Positions 47,125 through 56,325 are shown, counted from the stretch's first letter. The stretch: DNA of 64,000 nt from Lachnospira sp. UBA4346 (GCA_002394205.1 DGTC01000029.1:1-64000), one strand, 5' to 3'. Notes: generated from the sequence alone by a model not told the origin. Program-made: numbers and translations.

Positions 47125-47153
47125 TTGACATTTTTTTATCAATGATATATACT
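47125..47153 (+). promoter_or_regulatory. Near-consensus SigA promoter of rex
   Basis: TTGACA (47125-47130), 17 bp, TATACT (47148-47153). No clear Rex operator (TTGTTAA-N4-TTAACAA) was seen nearby. Confidence 0.75.
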
Positions 47154-47250
47154 GTAAATTATCGGAAGAAATTGATTGAGAATATACAGAGCCGGGTGAT
47201 ATATTTATAGACAGAACCGGAGAGACATCAGTGGAATGGAGTGTATAATT

Positions 47251-47892
47251 ATGGAAGAAAGAAAGAAGATATCAGCGGCGGTAATCAGAAGATTACCAAG
47301 ATACTACAGATATTTAGGTGAATTGATTGAGAGTGACGTGCAGAGAATTTCATCAAAAGAATTGAGTGCAAAGATGAAAGTAACAGCATCACAGATTCGT
47401 CAGGATTTAAATAATTTTGGCGGATTTGGTCAGCAGGGATACGGATACAATGTAAAGTATCTCTATGATGAAATCGGTAAGATTCTTGGTATTGACAGAG
47501 AACACAGCATGATTATCATTGGTGCTGGTAATTTAGGACAGGCAATCGTTAATTACGCAGATTTTGCAAAGAGAGGTTTTGTAATTAAGGGCGTATTCGA
47601 TAACAATCCGGCGTTGGAAGGTAAGGAAGTACGTGGATTTAAGGTTCAGATGATGGATCAGGTTGCTGATTTTATTAAGGAGAACCAGATTGAAATTGCA
47701 GCACTTACAATTCCAAAGAAGGTAGCCAGAGAAGTTGGAGCAGTTGTAGTAGATGCAGGTGTGAAGGCTATTTGGAATTTTGCACATACAGATTTGAACC
47801 TCCCAGAAGATATTATTGTTGAGAATGTACATTTATCAGAGAGTTTAATGCAGCTTTCTTATACAATTGCAAATCGCGCAGAAGGAAAGTAA
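47251..47892 (+). CDS. rex: Redox-sensing transcriptional repressor Rex
   Basis: A 213-aa NADH/NAD+-responsive repressor that controls fermentation genes in anaerobic Firmicutes. The winged-helix DNA-binding part is AVIRRLPRYYRYLGEL, then VTASQIRQDLNNFGGFGQQGYGY. The Rossmann fold starts at MIIIGAGNLGQAI, and the dimer-swap helix is at the C-terminus. I set the start at 47251, nine bases after GGAG; an ATG 15 bases earlier is in frame. It precedes a coiled-coil gene by 24 bp. Confidence 0.96.
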   Translation: MEERKKISAAVIRRLPRYYRYLGELIESDVQRISSKELSAKMKVTASQIRQDLNNFGGFGQQGYGYNVKYLYDEIGKILGIDREHSMIIIGAGNLGQAIVNYADFAKRGFVIKGVFDNNPALEGKEVRGFKVQMMDQVADFIKENQIEIAALTIPKKVAREVGAVVVDAGVKAIWNFAHTDLNLPEDIIVENVHLSESLMQLSYTIANRAEGK

Positions 47893-47916
47893 GGAAGAAG
47901 GCAAGGAGCAGTTTTC

Positions 47917-48543
47917 ATGGCAGAGATAACATTTCGGGATTTGAAACATCTAAAATCATTTCAGAATCTCCCGATATTAACACTTGATCAACGTTGGTAT
48001 CAGCTGATGCCGGAGTTTCGTAAAACAGACGAAGTACGTTATTGGGAGAAGCGCGTCAATGAGTTGCTGAAGAAGCAGGGACAGGTGCGTGGCGACTTAA
48101 AAGATGTAGAAGCGTTGAAGAGTAAGTTGATGGACGGAATTGTTCAGAATATGGAAGAACAGGATGAAAAGAAACATCGAAAAAGAATGCAGCAGAGCCA
48201 GAGACTGATTTTTGAGGCGAAAGATAAGATAGAACAGTTAAGAGATAAGGCTGAAAGTGTTCCGACACAGTTAAAGCGTGCAAACCAGAGATTGATGTTA
48301 GAGACAGTAAAAGCATGTTATCGAACAATTAATGAAAATGATGCAGACTTAAATGCATTGGATGAGTGGATTGAGAAGACAAGAGTTCTTCTGAAAAAGA
48401 ATCTGCTGATTCGTCAGGATAAAGAGGATATGAATGAGAATTTATATTCCGGTATGCATGCAATTTTTGGAACAGAATTAATGGGTAGAATGGATCGTAT
48501 TAATGATGATTATTATGATAGTTCTACATCAGAAGAAGAATAA
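47917..48543 (+). CDS. Uncharacterised coiled-coil protein
   Basis: A 208-aa soluble protein I do not recognise. Residues 1-35 hold a hydrophobic, aromatic start (NLPILTLDQRWYQLMPEF). Residues 40-160 are long charged helices likely to form a coiled coil. The tail is acidic (YYDSSTSEEE). No membrane segment or catalytic motif is visible. It lies 24 bp after rex with its own Shine-Dalgarno (AAGGAGCAG), so it is probably cotranscribed with rex, and it is followed by a terminator. Confidence 0.7.
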   Translation: MAEITFRDLKHLKSFQNLPILTLDQRWYQLMPEFRKTDEVRYWEKRVNELLKKQGQVRGDLKDVEALKSKLMDGIVQNMEEQDEKKHRKRMQQSQRLIFEAKDKIEQLRDKAESVPTQLKRANQRLMLETVKACYRTINENDADLNALDEWIEKTRVLLKKNLLIRQDKEDMNENLYSGMHAIFGTELMGRMDRINDDYYDSSTSEEE

Positions 48544-48551
48544 ATGAGATG

Positions 48552-48595
48552 AAGCTATCATAGATGGAGAAGTTCCGTCTTTGATAGCTTTTTTA
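48552..48595 (+). terminator. Terminator abutting the nnr Shine-Dalgarno
   Basis: AGCTATCA and TGATAGCT, extended by AGA/TCT and GGA/TCC, form a stem followed by T6. The next bases are AGGAGG, the ribosome site of the following gene, so terminator and translation start are directly adjacent. Confidence 0.85.
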
Positions 48596-48604
48596 GGAGG
48601 TTTT

Positions 48605-50287
48605 ATGAAATATTTATTGGATGCGATGCAAATGAAAGCAATTGATACACATTCCATTCAAGACATTGGAATTCCCTCTATGGTATTGATGGAGCGTGCA
48701 GCATATGCTGTAACAAATAAAGTGGCAGAAGTGCTGCTGTCACAAAATTGCAGAAAAATTCCAAAAGTGTTGTGTGTATGTGGAAAAGGAAATAATGGTG
48801 CAGATGGACTTGCGGTTGCAAGACAGCTGCAGGAACGGGGGATTTGTAGTGAGATTTGTATTACGGGAAATATGGAAAAAGCAGGAACACAAGAGTTTGA
48901 GCAGCAGCTGCTAATTTGCAAACGGCTTGGAATTGTTATATGCAACAATCCGGAATATTCTGAATATACTGTTATTGTAGATGCTATTTTTGGAATTGGA
49001 TTATCAAGAGATGTACAAGGAAGCTATGCAGACCGGATTCGCAAAATAAATGAAGCGAGGGATGCGAATGGATGTCGTGTAATCGCAGTAGACATCGCTT
49101 CCGGAGTCAATGCGACGGATGGAAGCATTATGGGTGCTGCGGTGTGTGCAGATGACACAGTGACATTTGGCTATCAAAAATTAGGAATGTGTTTCTATCC
49201 GGGGGCAGATTATTCAGGAAATATAGAGGTGGCACAGGTCGGATTTGCTCCATTAGAATCAGAACCTCAAAAAAACTATGTTTTTACGTATACAGATGCG
49301 GATTTATGTGCGATTCCGAAAAGAAGGGCGGATGGAAATAAAGGAACATTTGGTAAAGTCGCCGTTATTGCAGGTTCTGATGATATGGGTGGGGCAGCAT
49401 GTATGTCTTCTCTTGCGGCATATCGCAGTGGAAGCGGACTTGTGAAAGTTTTAACAGTTGGCGAAAATAAACAGCTTGTTTTGTCAAAAGTTCCGGAAGC
49501 TATTTTTGAAAAGTTAGAATGTCCATGTGAGGCAGAAAATCGTATGAAGATACAGCAGACAGATGCGGTTGAACATTTTGACAGACAGTCTGATGCAGAA
49601 TTTGAACGCCAGGATGCATATTATAAGAATCGAATTCAGGACATATTTCGCTGGGCAGACTGCATTATTGTAGGACCTGGATTGTCACAGGATATACGTG
49701 CAGAACTTATAGTGAAACATGTTATGGAAGAAATCATACAGGATGAAAAAGATAACTGTGTGATATTTGATGCAGATGCACTAAATGTCATTGCGAAGAA
49801 TGAGATGCTTCAAACGATGTTGAAAACATATAAAATGCAGCAGGATTGTAAAACAGGTATACAAAAGATTATCATGACTCCGCATATGGGAGAAATGTCA
49901 CGACTTTGCAAAAAAGAGATTGCCGGAATCAAAAAGAATCCAATTGCTGTTGCAAGACAATTTGCAAAGGAATACGGTGTGATTTGTGTATTGAAAGATG
50001 CGAGAACGATTGTGACAGACGGAGAGCAGACATTTTTAAATATGTCAGGAAATGCAGGAATGGCAACGGGCGGCTCCGGAGATGTTCTAACAGGCGTTAT
50101 CGCCGGAATGGTGTTAGCAGGAGATGCCGCTAAAGATACACAGCTTCTCAAGTATGCTGCATATGGTGTTTATTTACATGGAAGAGCAGGAGATTTTGCA
50201 AAGGAAATGTATACAGAATATGGAATGACGGCAATGAATATTGCTCAGATGCTGCCAAAGGCATTTCAAAGAGGTTGTGAAATATAA
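48605..50287 (+). CDS. nnr: Bifunctional NAD(P)H-hydrate epimerase / ADP-dependent dehydratase
   Basis: A metabolite-repair enzyme of 560 aa that restores damaged NAD(P)H hydrates. The N-terminal epimerase is MKYLLDAMQMKAIDTHSI, GKGNNGADGLAVAR and VDAIFGIGLSR. The C-terminal ribokinase-like dehydratase is RADGNKGTFGKVAVIAGSDDMGGAA and NMSGNAGMATGGSGDVLTGVIAG. A charged stretch of about 50 residues (around 310-355) is inserted in the dehydratase half and has no obvious function. The start is ATG 48605, directly after AGGAGGTTTT. Confidence 0.93.
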   Translation: MKYLLDAMQMKAIDTHSIQDIGIPSMVLMERAAYAVTNKVAEVLLSQNCRKIPKVLCVCGKGNNGADGLAVARQLQERGICSEICITGNMEKAGTQEFEQQLLICKRLGIVICNNPEYSEYTVIVDAIFGIGLSRDVQGSYADRIRKINEARDANGCRVIAVDIASGVNATDGSIMGAAVCADDTVTFGYQKLGMCFYPGADYSGNIEVAQVGFAPLESEPQKNYVFTYTDADLCAIPKRRADGNKGTFGKVAVIAGSDDMGGAACMSSLAAYRSGSGLVKVLTVGENKQLVLSKVPEAIFEKLECPCEAENRMKIQQTDAVEHFDRQSDAEFERQDAYYKNRIQDIFRWADCIIVGPGLSQDIRAELIVKHVMEEIIQDEKDNCVIFDADALNVIAKNEMLQTMLKTYKMQQDCKTGIQKIIMTPHMGEMSRLCKKEIAGIKKNPIAVARQFAKEYGVICVLKDARTIVTDGEQTFLNMSGNAGMATGGSGDVLTGVIAGMVLAGDAAKDTQLLKYAAYGVYLHGRAGDFAKEMYTEYGMTAMNIAQMLPKAFQRGCEI

Positions 50288-50422
50288 GAAATACACAAAA
50301 ATTGGTGATAGGATGAAAATTATACAAAGAGGAACTAGACTTTTTTAGAACATGGGGTATAATGGGAATGTTAAGTTATAATGACAAATAATTGCCAAAT
50401 AAAATTTCGAAAGAGTGGAAAA

Positions 50423-51613
50423 ATGAGTAAATATTATCGGGTATATGCAGATATTAATTTAGATGCCATTGTACATAATGTAAGTGCACTGATGGCATTG
50501 ACCAATCAGGGAACAAAAGGATTGGCTGTAGTAAAGGCAGATGGATATGGTCATGGAGACGTTGCGGTATCAAAAGCAGTATATAATCAGGTATATGGGT
50601 ATGCTGTTGCAACCTTAGATGAAGCCGTCAATTTGAGGGAGAATGGAATTGATAAGCCGATTCTTATATTGGGTTATGTGAATCCGGATGAATATGAAGC
50701 ATTGGTACAAAATGAAATAGATGCGACTGTATTTGACTATGAAACAGCGAAAGAGTTGGATGAAGTCGCAAAGAAAGTCGGAAAAAAGGCATTGTGCAAT
50801 ATTAAAGTGGATACAGGCATGCACCGTATTGGATTGACACCGGATGCAGCCGGAATCGACATTGTGAAAAAGATTAAGCAGCTTGAACATGTTGATGCGA
50901 GAGGAATTTTTACGCATTTTGCGACGGCAGATGAGACAGATAAAGTACATGCAAACAGACAATTTACACTGTTTCGAACATTTGTAGACGATTTAAAAGC
51001 ACAGGGCGTTACATTTGAAATCTGTCATTGTGCCAATAGTGCGGCAATTATTGATATGCCTAAGGTACAGATGGATATGGTACGATTAGGAATTGCCATG
51101 TATGGAATGTATCCGTCAGATGAAGTTAATCAGAAGAAAGTTGTATTACATCCGGCAATTGAATTAAAGAGTCATATTACAATGGTAAAGACATTGCAGG
51201 CAGGAGAACGAATCGGATATGGCGGTACGTATACGACAACACAGAAGACGGTCGTAGCGACTGTATCAGTGGGATATGGAGATGGGTATCCAAGAGCATT
51301 GTCATCAAAGGGATATGTGTTGATTCATGGAAAACGTGCAGCGATTATTGGTCGTGTATGTATGGATCAGATGATGGTAGATGTTACACAGATTGCAGAA
51401 GCACAGCGGGGAGATGTTGTAACACTGGTTGGAACAGATGGTACGGAATGTATTACAGTTGAGGAGATTGCAGAACTTGCAGGTACATTTAATTATGAAT
51501 TTGTATGTGATCTCGGAAAGAGAATTCCAAGAAATTACTATTATAAGAATCAGTATATTGGCAGTCATGATTATTTTCATGAAAAATGGAATTTATCAGC
51601 ATTATCTGAATAA
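50423..51613 (+). CDS. alr: Alanine racemase
   Basis: A PLP enzyme of 396 aa giving D-alanine for peptidoglycan. The PLP Lys is K38 in LAVVKADGYGHG. The catalytic-Tyr region is RIGYGGTYTT, with VDTGMHRIGL and GRVCMDQMMVDVT also present. I set the start at ATG 50423, just before KYYRVYADINLDAI, with AAGAGTGGAAAA upstream; an ATG 42 bases earlier is in frame but would add an unconserved tail. It is followed by mazF, as in Bacillus. Confidence 0.95.
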   Translation: MSKYYRVYADINLDAIVHNVSALMALTNQGTKGLAVVKADGYGHGDVAVSKAVYNQVYGYAVATLDEAVNLRENGIDKPILILGYVNPDEYEALVQNEIDATVFDYETAKELDEVAKKVGKKALCNIKVDTGMHRIGLTPDAAGIDIVKKIKQLEHVDARGIFTHFATADETDKVHANRQFTLFRTFVDDLKAQGVTFEICHCANSAAIIDMPKVQMDMVRLGIAMYGMYPSDEVNQKKVVLHPAIELKSHITMVKTLQAGERIGYGGTYTTTQKTVVATVSVGYGDGYPRALSSKGYVLIHGKRAAIIGRVCMDQMMVDVTQIAEAQRGDVVTLVGTDGTECITVEEIAELAGTFNYEFVCDLGKRIPRNYYYKNQYIGSHDYFHEKWNLSALSE

Positions 51614-51740
51614 ATGGAATAGTTGTGTGCTTCCATATCAGATGCTATCAAATAAATTATAATATCAGTGAATACACACGCAAAGACAGGGAATACTACA
51701 TATAGAACGATAGAAATGTGTTATTAGGAGTGTGATTTGC

Positions 51741-52100
51741 GTGGTTATAAAAAGAGGAGATATTTTTTATGCAGATTTAAGACCGGTCGTAGGTTCAGAA
51801 CAGGGAGGAATCAGACCGGTTTTAATTATACAGAATGATACAGGAAATAAGCACAGTCCAACAGTAATCTGTGCAGCAATCACATCAAAGATGAATAAGG
51901 CAAAGCTGCCTACACATGTAGAAATTGATTCTATGCATTATGATATTGTAAAAGATTCGGTAATTTTATTAGAACAGCTTCGAACAATTGACAAAAAACG
52001 ATTGAAAGACAAAGTATGTCATCTTGATAATAAAATTATTCATGAAGTGAATCGGGCATTGTTAGTCAGTTTAGAGATGCAGGATTCCGAGAAAGAATAA
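51741..52100 (+). CDS. mazF: MazF/PemK-family endoribonuclease toxin, no adjacent antitoxin
   Basis: A 119-aa mRNA interferase with the family pattern KRGDIFYADLRPVVGSEQGG.RPVLIIQND and SPTVICAAITS. MazF cuts single-stranded RNA at short sites. In Bacillus the order is alr-mazE-mazF. Here alr is followed directly by mazF with only 127 bp between, too short for mazE, and the gene after it is a CBS protein. The start is GTG 51741 with TAGGAG ten bases upstream; a GTG at 51732 is too close to that site. Either the antitoxin lies elsewhere or control is different. Confidence 0.9.
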   Translation: MVIKRGDIFYADLRPVVGSEQGGIRPVLIIQNDTGNKHSPTVICAAITSKMNKAKLPTHVEIDSMHYDIVKDSVILLEQLRTIDKKRLKDKVCHLDNKIIHEVNRALLVSLEMQDSEKE

Positions 52101-52167
52101 ATGTTTGAAAAATTGTGAAATAAACTGTAAATATGTATATAAATTATAGAATATACTATAAGATTCG

Positions 52168-52197
52168 TTGACGATTCTTACAGATTTATGATATATT
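52168..52197 (+). promoter_or_regulatory. Putative promoter of the CBS-domain gene
   Basis: TTGACG (52168-52173), 18 bp, TATATT (52192-52197). Confidence 0.55.
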
Positions 52198-52258
52198 TAT
52201 ACGAGAAACATACGGTATACAACTTGATTAATAAATATGCTAGAAAGGATATTGCAAA

Positions 52259-53134
52259 ATGAAAGAAGGCCATCCCGCGGATGGGAACGAAGGATTTTTT
52301 TCGCAGGTAAAGAAGTTATTTACAGGGCGGAAAGCAGAACATGTTACAGAAGAAGAAATTATGGATATGGTCAATGAAGGCCATGAAAAAGGTGTCTTAA
52401 AAGAGAACGAAGCAGAGATGATTGGAAATATCTTTGAATTCGGCGAAAAGCAGGCACATGATGTTATGACGCATCGTAAAAATATTGTTGCGATTGATTG
52501 TAATGCGACTGTACAGGAAGCATTTGATTTTATATTAAATGAAAGTTTTTCAAGATATCCGGTATATTGTGAAGATATTGACAATATTATCGGTGTGATT
52601 CATATTCGTGACTTGTTAAAAGTTTATGTTGATGAGAACATGAGAAACAAGACACTGCAGGAAATACAAGACGATGTTCTTTTTGATTCCTATTGTATTC
52701 CGGAGACGAGAAATATCAGTATTTTGTTTAAGGAAATGCAGGAAGAAAAAGTACATATGGCAATTGTTGTAGACGAATATGGCCAGACGGCAGGAATTGT
52801 GACGATGGAGGATATCTTAGAAGAGATCGTTGGAAATATATTAGATGAGTATGATGAAGAAGAACAGTTTATCATACGGGAAGCAGATGGGACATATCTG
52901 ATTGACGGACAGACGAGTCTTGAAGACATAGAGGATATGTTGGAAATCAAGTTTGAATGTGAAGATATCGATACAATTAATGGATATCTTTTATATAAAT
53001 TAGGAAAGATTCCGGAAGAGAATGAGCAGTTTGAAACAGAATGTGGCGGATATGTTTTTCAAATTGTAAAAGTTGAAGACCGTATGATTCGTCAGGTACG
53101 CGTTAGAAAAGTAATGCCAGATAAAATACAATGA
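52259..53134 (+). CDS. CBS-pair and CorC/HlyC-associated domain protein without membrane domain
   Basis: A soluble 291-aa CorC-like protein. A short basic N-terminus precedes a conserved acidic helix (EEEIMDMVNEGHEKGVL) and two CBS motifs (VMTHRKNIVAIDCNATV; FKEMQEEKVHMAIVVDEYGQTAGIVTMEDILEEIVG). A transporter-associated C-terminal domain (IDGQTSLEDIEDMLEI) follows. CBS pairs bind adenosine nucleotides. The DUF21 membrane domain of CNNM/HlyC transporters is missing, as in E. coli CorC, so a regulatory role in magnesium/cobalt homeostasis is only suggested. Its stop is 17 bp before the GGDEF start. Confidence 0.85.
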   Translation: MKEGHPADGNEGFFSQVKKLFTGRKAEHVTEEEIMDMVNEGHEKGVLKENEAEMIGNIFEFGEKQAHDVMTHRKNIVAIDCNATVQEAFDFILNESFSRYPVYCEDIDNIIGVIHIRDLLKVYVDENMRNKTLQEIQDDVLFDSYCIPETRNISILFKEMQEEKVHMAIVVDEYGQTAGIVTMEDILEEIVGNILDEYDEEEQFIIREADGTYLIDGQTSLEDIEDMLEIKFECEDIDTINGYLLYKLGKIPEENEQFETECGGYVFQIVKVEDRMIRQVRVRKVMPDKIQ

Positions 53135-53151
53135 TGAGGGGAGTGAAGCTT

Positions 53152-54957
53152 ATGAATTTACAGAAGAGTGTATTATCAAATGATACAGTTGTAGAAGCGA
53201 ATTTTACGATGGTTCGTGAAACGTATCGTGTCATCATTGGAGATGAACACTTTTATCGTCTGATGGGTGATAATACATTGTATACGTTTGATAAGCTGGT
53301 ATTGCCTGAAGATTTGGTAAGGTTTATATATTTTATGGATCACATTGAGACGGAGAATAATGTGGTTTTACGCTGTATGTGTCAGGACGGTCAGTATCAC
53401 TGGATTGCGCTACATAAAAGAGCGATGAAACAGGCCGTTGATGGGAAGAATCTTTTGGATTTAGAATTACAGGATATTCTGATTATTGGCATGAAATTTG
53501 ATATGTATCTGCAGCGTGTAACGAAATATCGTGCGATTTTGGATATTATTGATGATAAGATTTTTGAGTACGATGAGCAGACCAATCTGGTAACGATTTA
53601 TCATTATGTAAATAATCGTTCAGAAATTATCGAAAAGGTTGACATGCAGGAGTGGAAGAATCATATTTTATCAGGCCCTTATATGGAAAACGACCAAAGA
53701 GAATCTTTTGAACGTTTATGTGAAAATATGATAAATGGAACGGAAAAGTTTCAGGTTAGTTTTAAGAGTTCTTTTATGTCGAAAGGTGAACGAAAAGATT
53801 TTCTGACATTTCGTGGAGAAACGATTTACAACGGTGCGGAAAGAGTTCTGACAGTAGGAATAATTAAGGAACACAACAGCAGAATGCAGTCGCTTGTCAA
53901 TGATATGTATGATGTCACAGAAATTGGAAAAGATGGAGCAACAGGGCTTCTTAATAAGAAAACATCGACAACGCAGATGACGGATATTATTGATAAGGCA
54001 CGAAATGCGAATAGTACGAAGCCGATGTATTTGGCGGTTTTAGATATTGATGATTTTAAGCAGGTCAATGATACGTACGGGCATATGTTTGGAGATAAAG
54101 TGATTCTTCATTTTGCAAAAGTGATCGGTTCAATGGTAGACGGAAGAGGAATTGCAGGACGAATCGGCGGTGATGAATTTGCTATTTTATTAGATGATGT
54201 CAGCAGTATTGAAGAAGTGAAAATATTTCTAAAAACCATGCGTAAGAAATTAAAACTGGAACTTGCGCAGCAGCAGCCGGGATATACATTTTCGACTTCC
54301 ATTGGAATTGCACAATATCCTCAGGATGGGTTGAATTATAATTCCTTATTCCGTATTGCGGATGGCTGTCTTTATATTGCCAAAGAAAAAGGAAAAGACC
54401 GTTATATTATTTATGATAAGGAACGGCACGGTGATATTATCAATATGACGATGAATCAGTTCAAAGGAAATTATTGTGTTAAGAGACTTCGCCCAATTGA
54501 ACGTACCAGATTTTTTATGAAGGTACTAGAACAGCTGCAGCATGCAACACAATCTCAGATAGACGAAATTGCCACAGATATTATAGAAAAGATGGACGTG
54601 AATGGTATCAGTATTTTTGTCGGAAGAGAATATGCGTGTATTCGTACATTTGGTTCATACCTGCGTAAGCCGGCGGCAGCGACGTATTTATTAGATGAAA
54701 CGTATAAGACATATTTTGATGAAAATGGCGTGAATAAGACCAATAATATAATGTCTTTAGCATTTGATTTTCCACAGGTGTATAAAGAATTGCAGGAAAA
54801 TAGAATTTGTTCACTGTTACAGATGTTGTTTGAGAAGAAAGATGGAACGTCATTGATGATTGAAATTGATATATTCGGCAGCGTCAGAAGAAAATGGAAT
54901 GACGAGGATATTGCGTTAATCTATGGATTGATGAGGGCATTAGCAGATGCGATTTAA
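53152..54957 (+). CDS. GGDEF-domain diguanylate cyclase with PAS-like N-terminus
   Basis: A 601-aa soluble protein. Residues 1-130 resemble a PAS-like sensor (HFYRLMGDNTLYTFDKLVLPED). GGDEF lies at residues 339-343 in RIGGDEFAILLDD, with the substrate loop DIDDFKQVNDTYGH upstream, so it should synthesise cyclic di-GMP. No RxxD inhibitory site is seen just before it. About 170 further residues after the GGDEF domain form an unrecognised C-terminal domain. The start is ATG 53152 after AGGGGAGTGAAGCTT. It overlaps the permease start by 11 bases. Confidence 0.88.
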   Translation: MNLQKSVLSNDTVVEANFTMVRETYRVIIGDEHFYRLMGDNTLYTFDKLVLPEDLVRFIYFMDHIETENNVVLRCMCQDGQYHWIALHKRAMKQAVDGKNLLDLELQDILIIGMKFDMYLQRVTKYRAILDIIDDKIFEYDEQTNLVTIYHYVNNRSEIIEKVDMQEWKNHILSGPYMENDQRESFERLCENMINGTEKFQVSFKSSFMSKGERKDFLTFRGETIYNGAERVLTVGIIKEHNSRMQSLVNDMYDVTEIGKDGATGLLNKKTSTTQMTDIIDKARNANSTKPMYLAVLDIDDFKQVNDTYGHMFGDKVILHFAKVIGSMVDGRGIAGRIGGDEFAILLDDVSSIEEVKIFLKTMRKKLKLELAQQQPGYTFSTSIGIAQYPQDGLNYNSLFRIADGCLYIAKEKGKDRYIIYDKERHGDIINMTMNQFKGNYCVKRLRPIERTRFFMKVLEQLQHATQSQIDEIATDIIEKMDVNGISIFVGREYACIRTFGSYLRKPAAATYLLDETYKTYFDENGVNKTNNIMSLAFDFPQVYKELQENRICSLLQMLFEKKDGTSLMIEIDIFGSVRRKWNDEDIALIYGLMRALADAI

Positions 54958-55714
54958 GGAAAAAATGACAGCAATCCATTGGCAGCAGGTGCTAAAGCGC
55001 AGTGTTATTCTGCTGATATGGATGGTATTGTGGCAAGGATTTCGTGATTATACAGGACTTGGGATGTTCTTCCCGGGTCCTGTTCAGGTTTTAGAAACTC
55101 TTTTTCAGCTTATGAAAAAGGCTTTGTTTTATGAAACAATTGTCAGAAGTTTCACAAATATATTTTTAGGATTTATAATTGCTTTGCTTGCCGGATGTAT
55201 CATTGGAATGTTATGTGGTCATATTTTACTACTAAAAGATTTTTTTGAACCGGTGATTCAATTGATGAAGACAGTTCCGGTTACGGCATTTATTATCCTT
55301 GTCCTGATTTTGGCAGGTTCACAGAGGGTATCATTGATTATCGCAGCGATTGTAACATTTCCGATGATTGAGACTGCTGTTGTGAGTGGGATAGAACATA
55401 CATCAGACGAGCTGTTGGAAATGGCACAGGTCTTTTGTGTGTCGGCATGGAAGAAGTTTCGGTTTATTGAAATTCCACATATTATGCCATTTTTGAAAAA
55501 TAGTTTACAGGTATCTATTGGAATGTGCTGGAAAGCAGGTGTATCAGCAGAAGTTATAGGCTTGACAAAAAATACAATTGGAGAACAGATGTATTATGCA
55601 AAAGTATATCTGATGATATCTGATTTATTTGCGTGGAGTATTGCTGTCGTAGTATGCAGTTATTTGTGTGAGAAAACTGTTTTGTTATTGATACATATAT
55701 TGGAGAGGAAATAG
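54947..55714 (+). CDS. ABC transporter permease, NitT/TauT-like
   Basis: A 255-aa inner-membrane permease with about six hydrophobic segments, similar to SsuC/TauC/ThiX-type subunits. The EAA-like loop (ELLEMAQVFCVSAWKKFRFIEIP) contacts the ATPase, and FFPGPVQVLETL near the N-terminus is typical. The frame overlaps the GGDEF stop by 11 bp; a second ATG at 54965 is possible. The ATPase follows after 3 bp. No periplasmic-type binding protein is adjacent, so substrate is unknown (nitrate, sulfonate, taurine or thiamine precursor). Confidence 0.88.
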   Translation: MRFKEKMTAIHWQQVLKRSVILLIWMVLWQGFRDYTGLGMFFPGPVQVLETLFQLMKKALFYETIVRSFTNIFLGFIIALLAGCIIGMLCGHILLLKDFFEPVIQLMKTVPVTAFIILVLILAGSQRVSLIIAAIVTFPMIETAVVSGIEHTSDELLEMAQVFCVSAWKKFRFIEIPHIMPFLKNSLQVSIGMCWKAGVSAEVIGLTKNTIGEQMYYAKVYLMISDLFAWSIAVVVCSYLCEKTVLLLIHILERK

Positions 55715-55717
55715 CAT

Positions 55718-56296
55718 ATGTGTGAAATCTGTGTGGATAATTTATCAAAGAGTTATGGCGATAAACAGGTGCTTTCTCAGTTTTCATATTGTTTTAAGCA
55801 TGGAAGTATTACCTGTATCACGGGAAGCTCCGGTATTGGTAAGACGACGTTATTGCGGATTCTTATGGGACTGGAAACGGCAGAGAGTGGCAGCGTATCA
55901 ACTGGAATTCGATATTCCGCCGTGTTTCAGGAAAATCGCCTGTTGGAGTATTTATCTGTTGCTGAAAATATTGCATTTGTTCAGACTGAAAAGAAACAGA
56001 ATGACCGTATAAAACAGGATATAACAGCATTGTTAGGAAAAGAAAATATACATAAACGTGTCAGTGAACTCAGTGGCGGCATGAAGCGAAGAGTGGCAAT
56101 TATACGTGCGATGCTGGCGGATTCTGATGCTGTATTGTTAGATGAACCGTTTACGGGGCTTGATGCAGCGACAAAACAACAGGTTATTGAATATATTCTG
56201 CGTGAAAGAAATAATCGTACGATGATTGTTGTAACACATGATCGTAAGGATATAGAAGCATTTGGTGCGCAGGAATGTATAATGGATATGTGGTAA
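55718..56296 (+). CDS. ABC transporter ATP-binding protein, short NitT/TauT-like
   Basis: A 192-aa ATPase, shorter than the usual 240. Walker A is TGSSGIGKTT, the signature LSGGMKRRVAI, Walker B VLLDEPFTGLD and the switch His VVTHD. The Q-loop is VFQENRLLEYLS, as in TauB/SsuB proteins. It lacks the C-terminal extension of longer members but keeps all motifs. It works with the permease 3 bp upstream. The start follows GGAGAGGAAATAGCAT. It ends before a large terminator. Confidence 0.9.
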   Translation: MCEICVDNLSKSYGDKQVLSQFSYCFKHGSITCITGSSGIGKTTLLRILMGLETAESGSVSTGIRYSAVFQENRLLEYLSVAENIAFVQTEKKQNDRIKQDITALLGKENIHKRVSELSGGMKRRVAIIRAMLADSDAVLLDEPFTGLDAATKQQVIEYILRERNNRTMIVVTHDRKDIEAFGAQECIMDMW

Positions 56297-56325
56297 TATC
56301 TTTGGAAAAGTATATAATAAAACAT

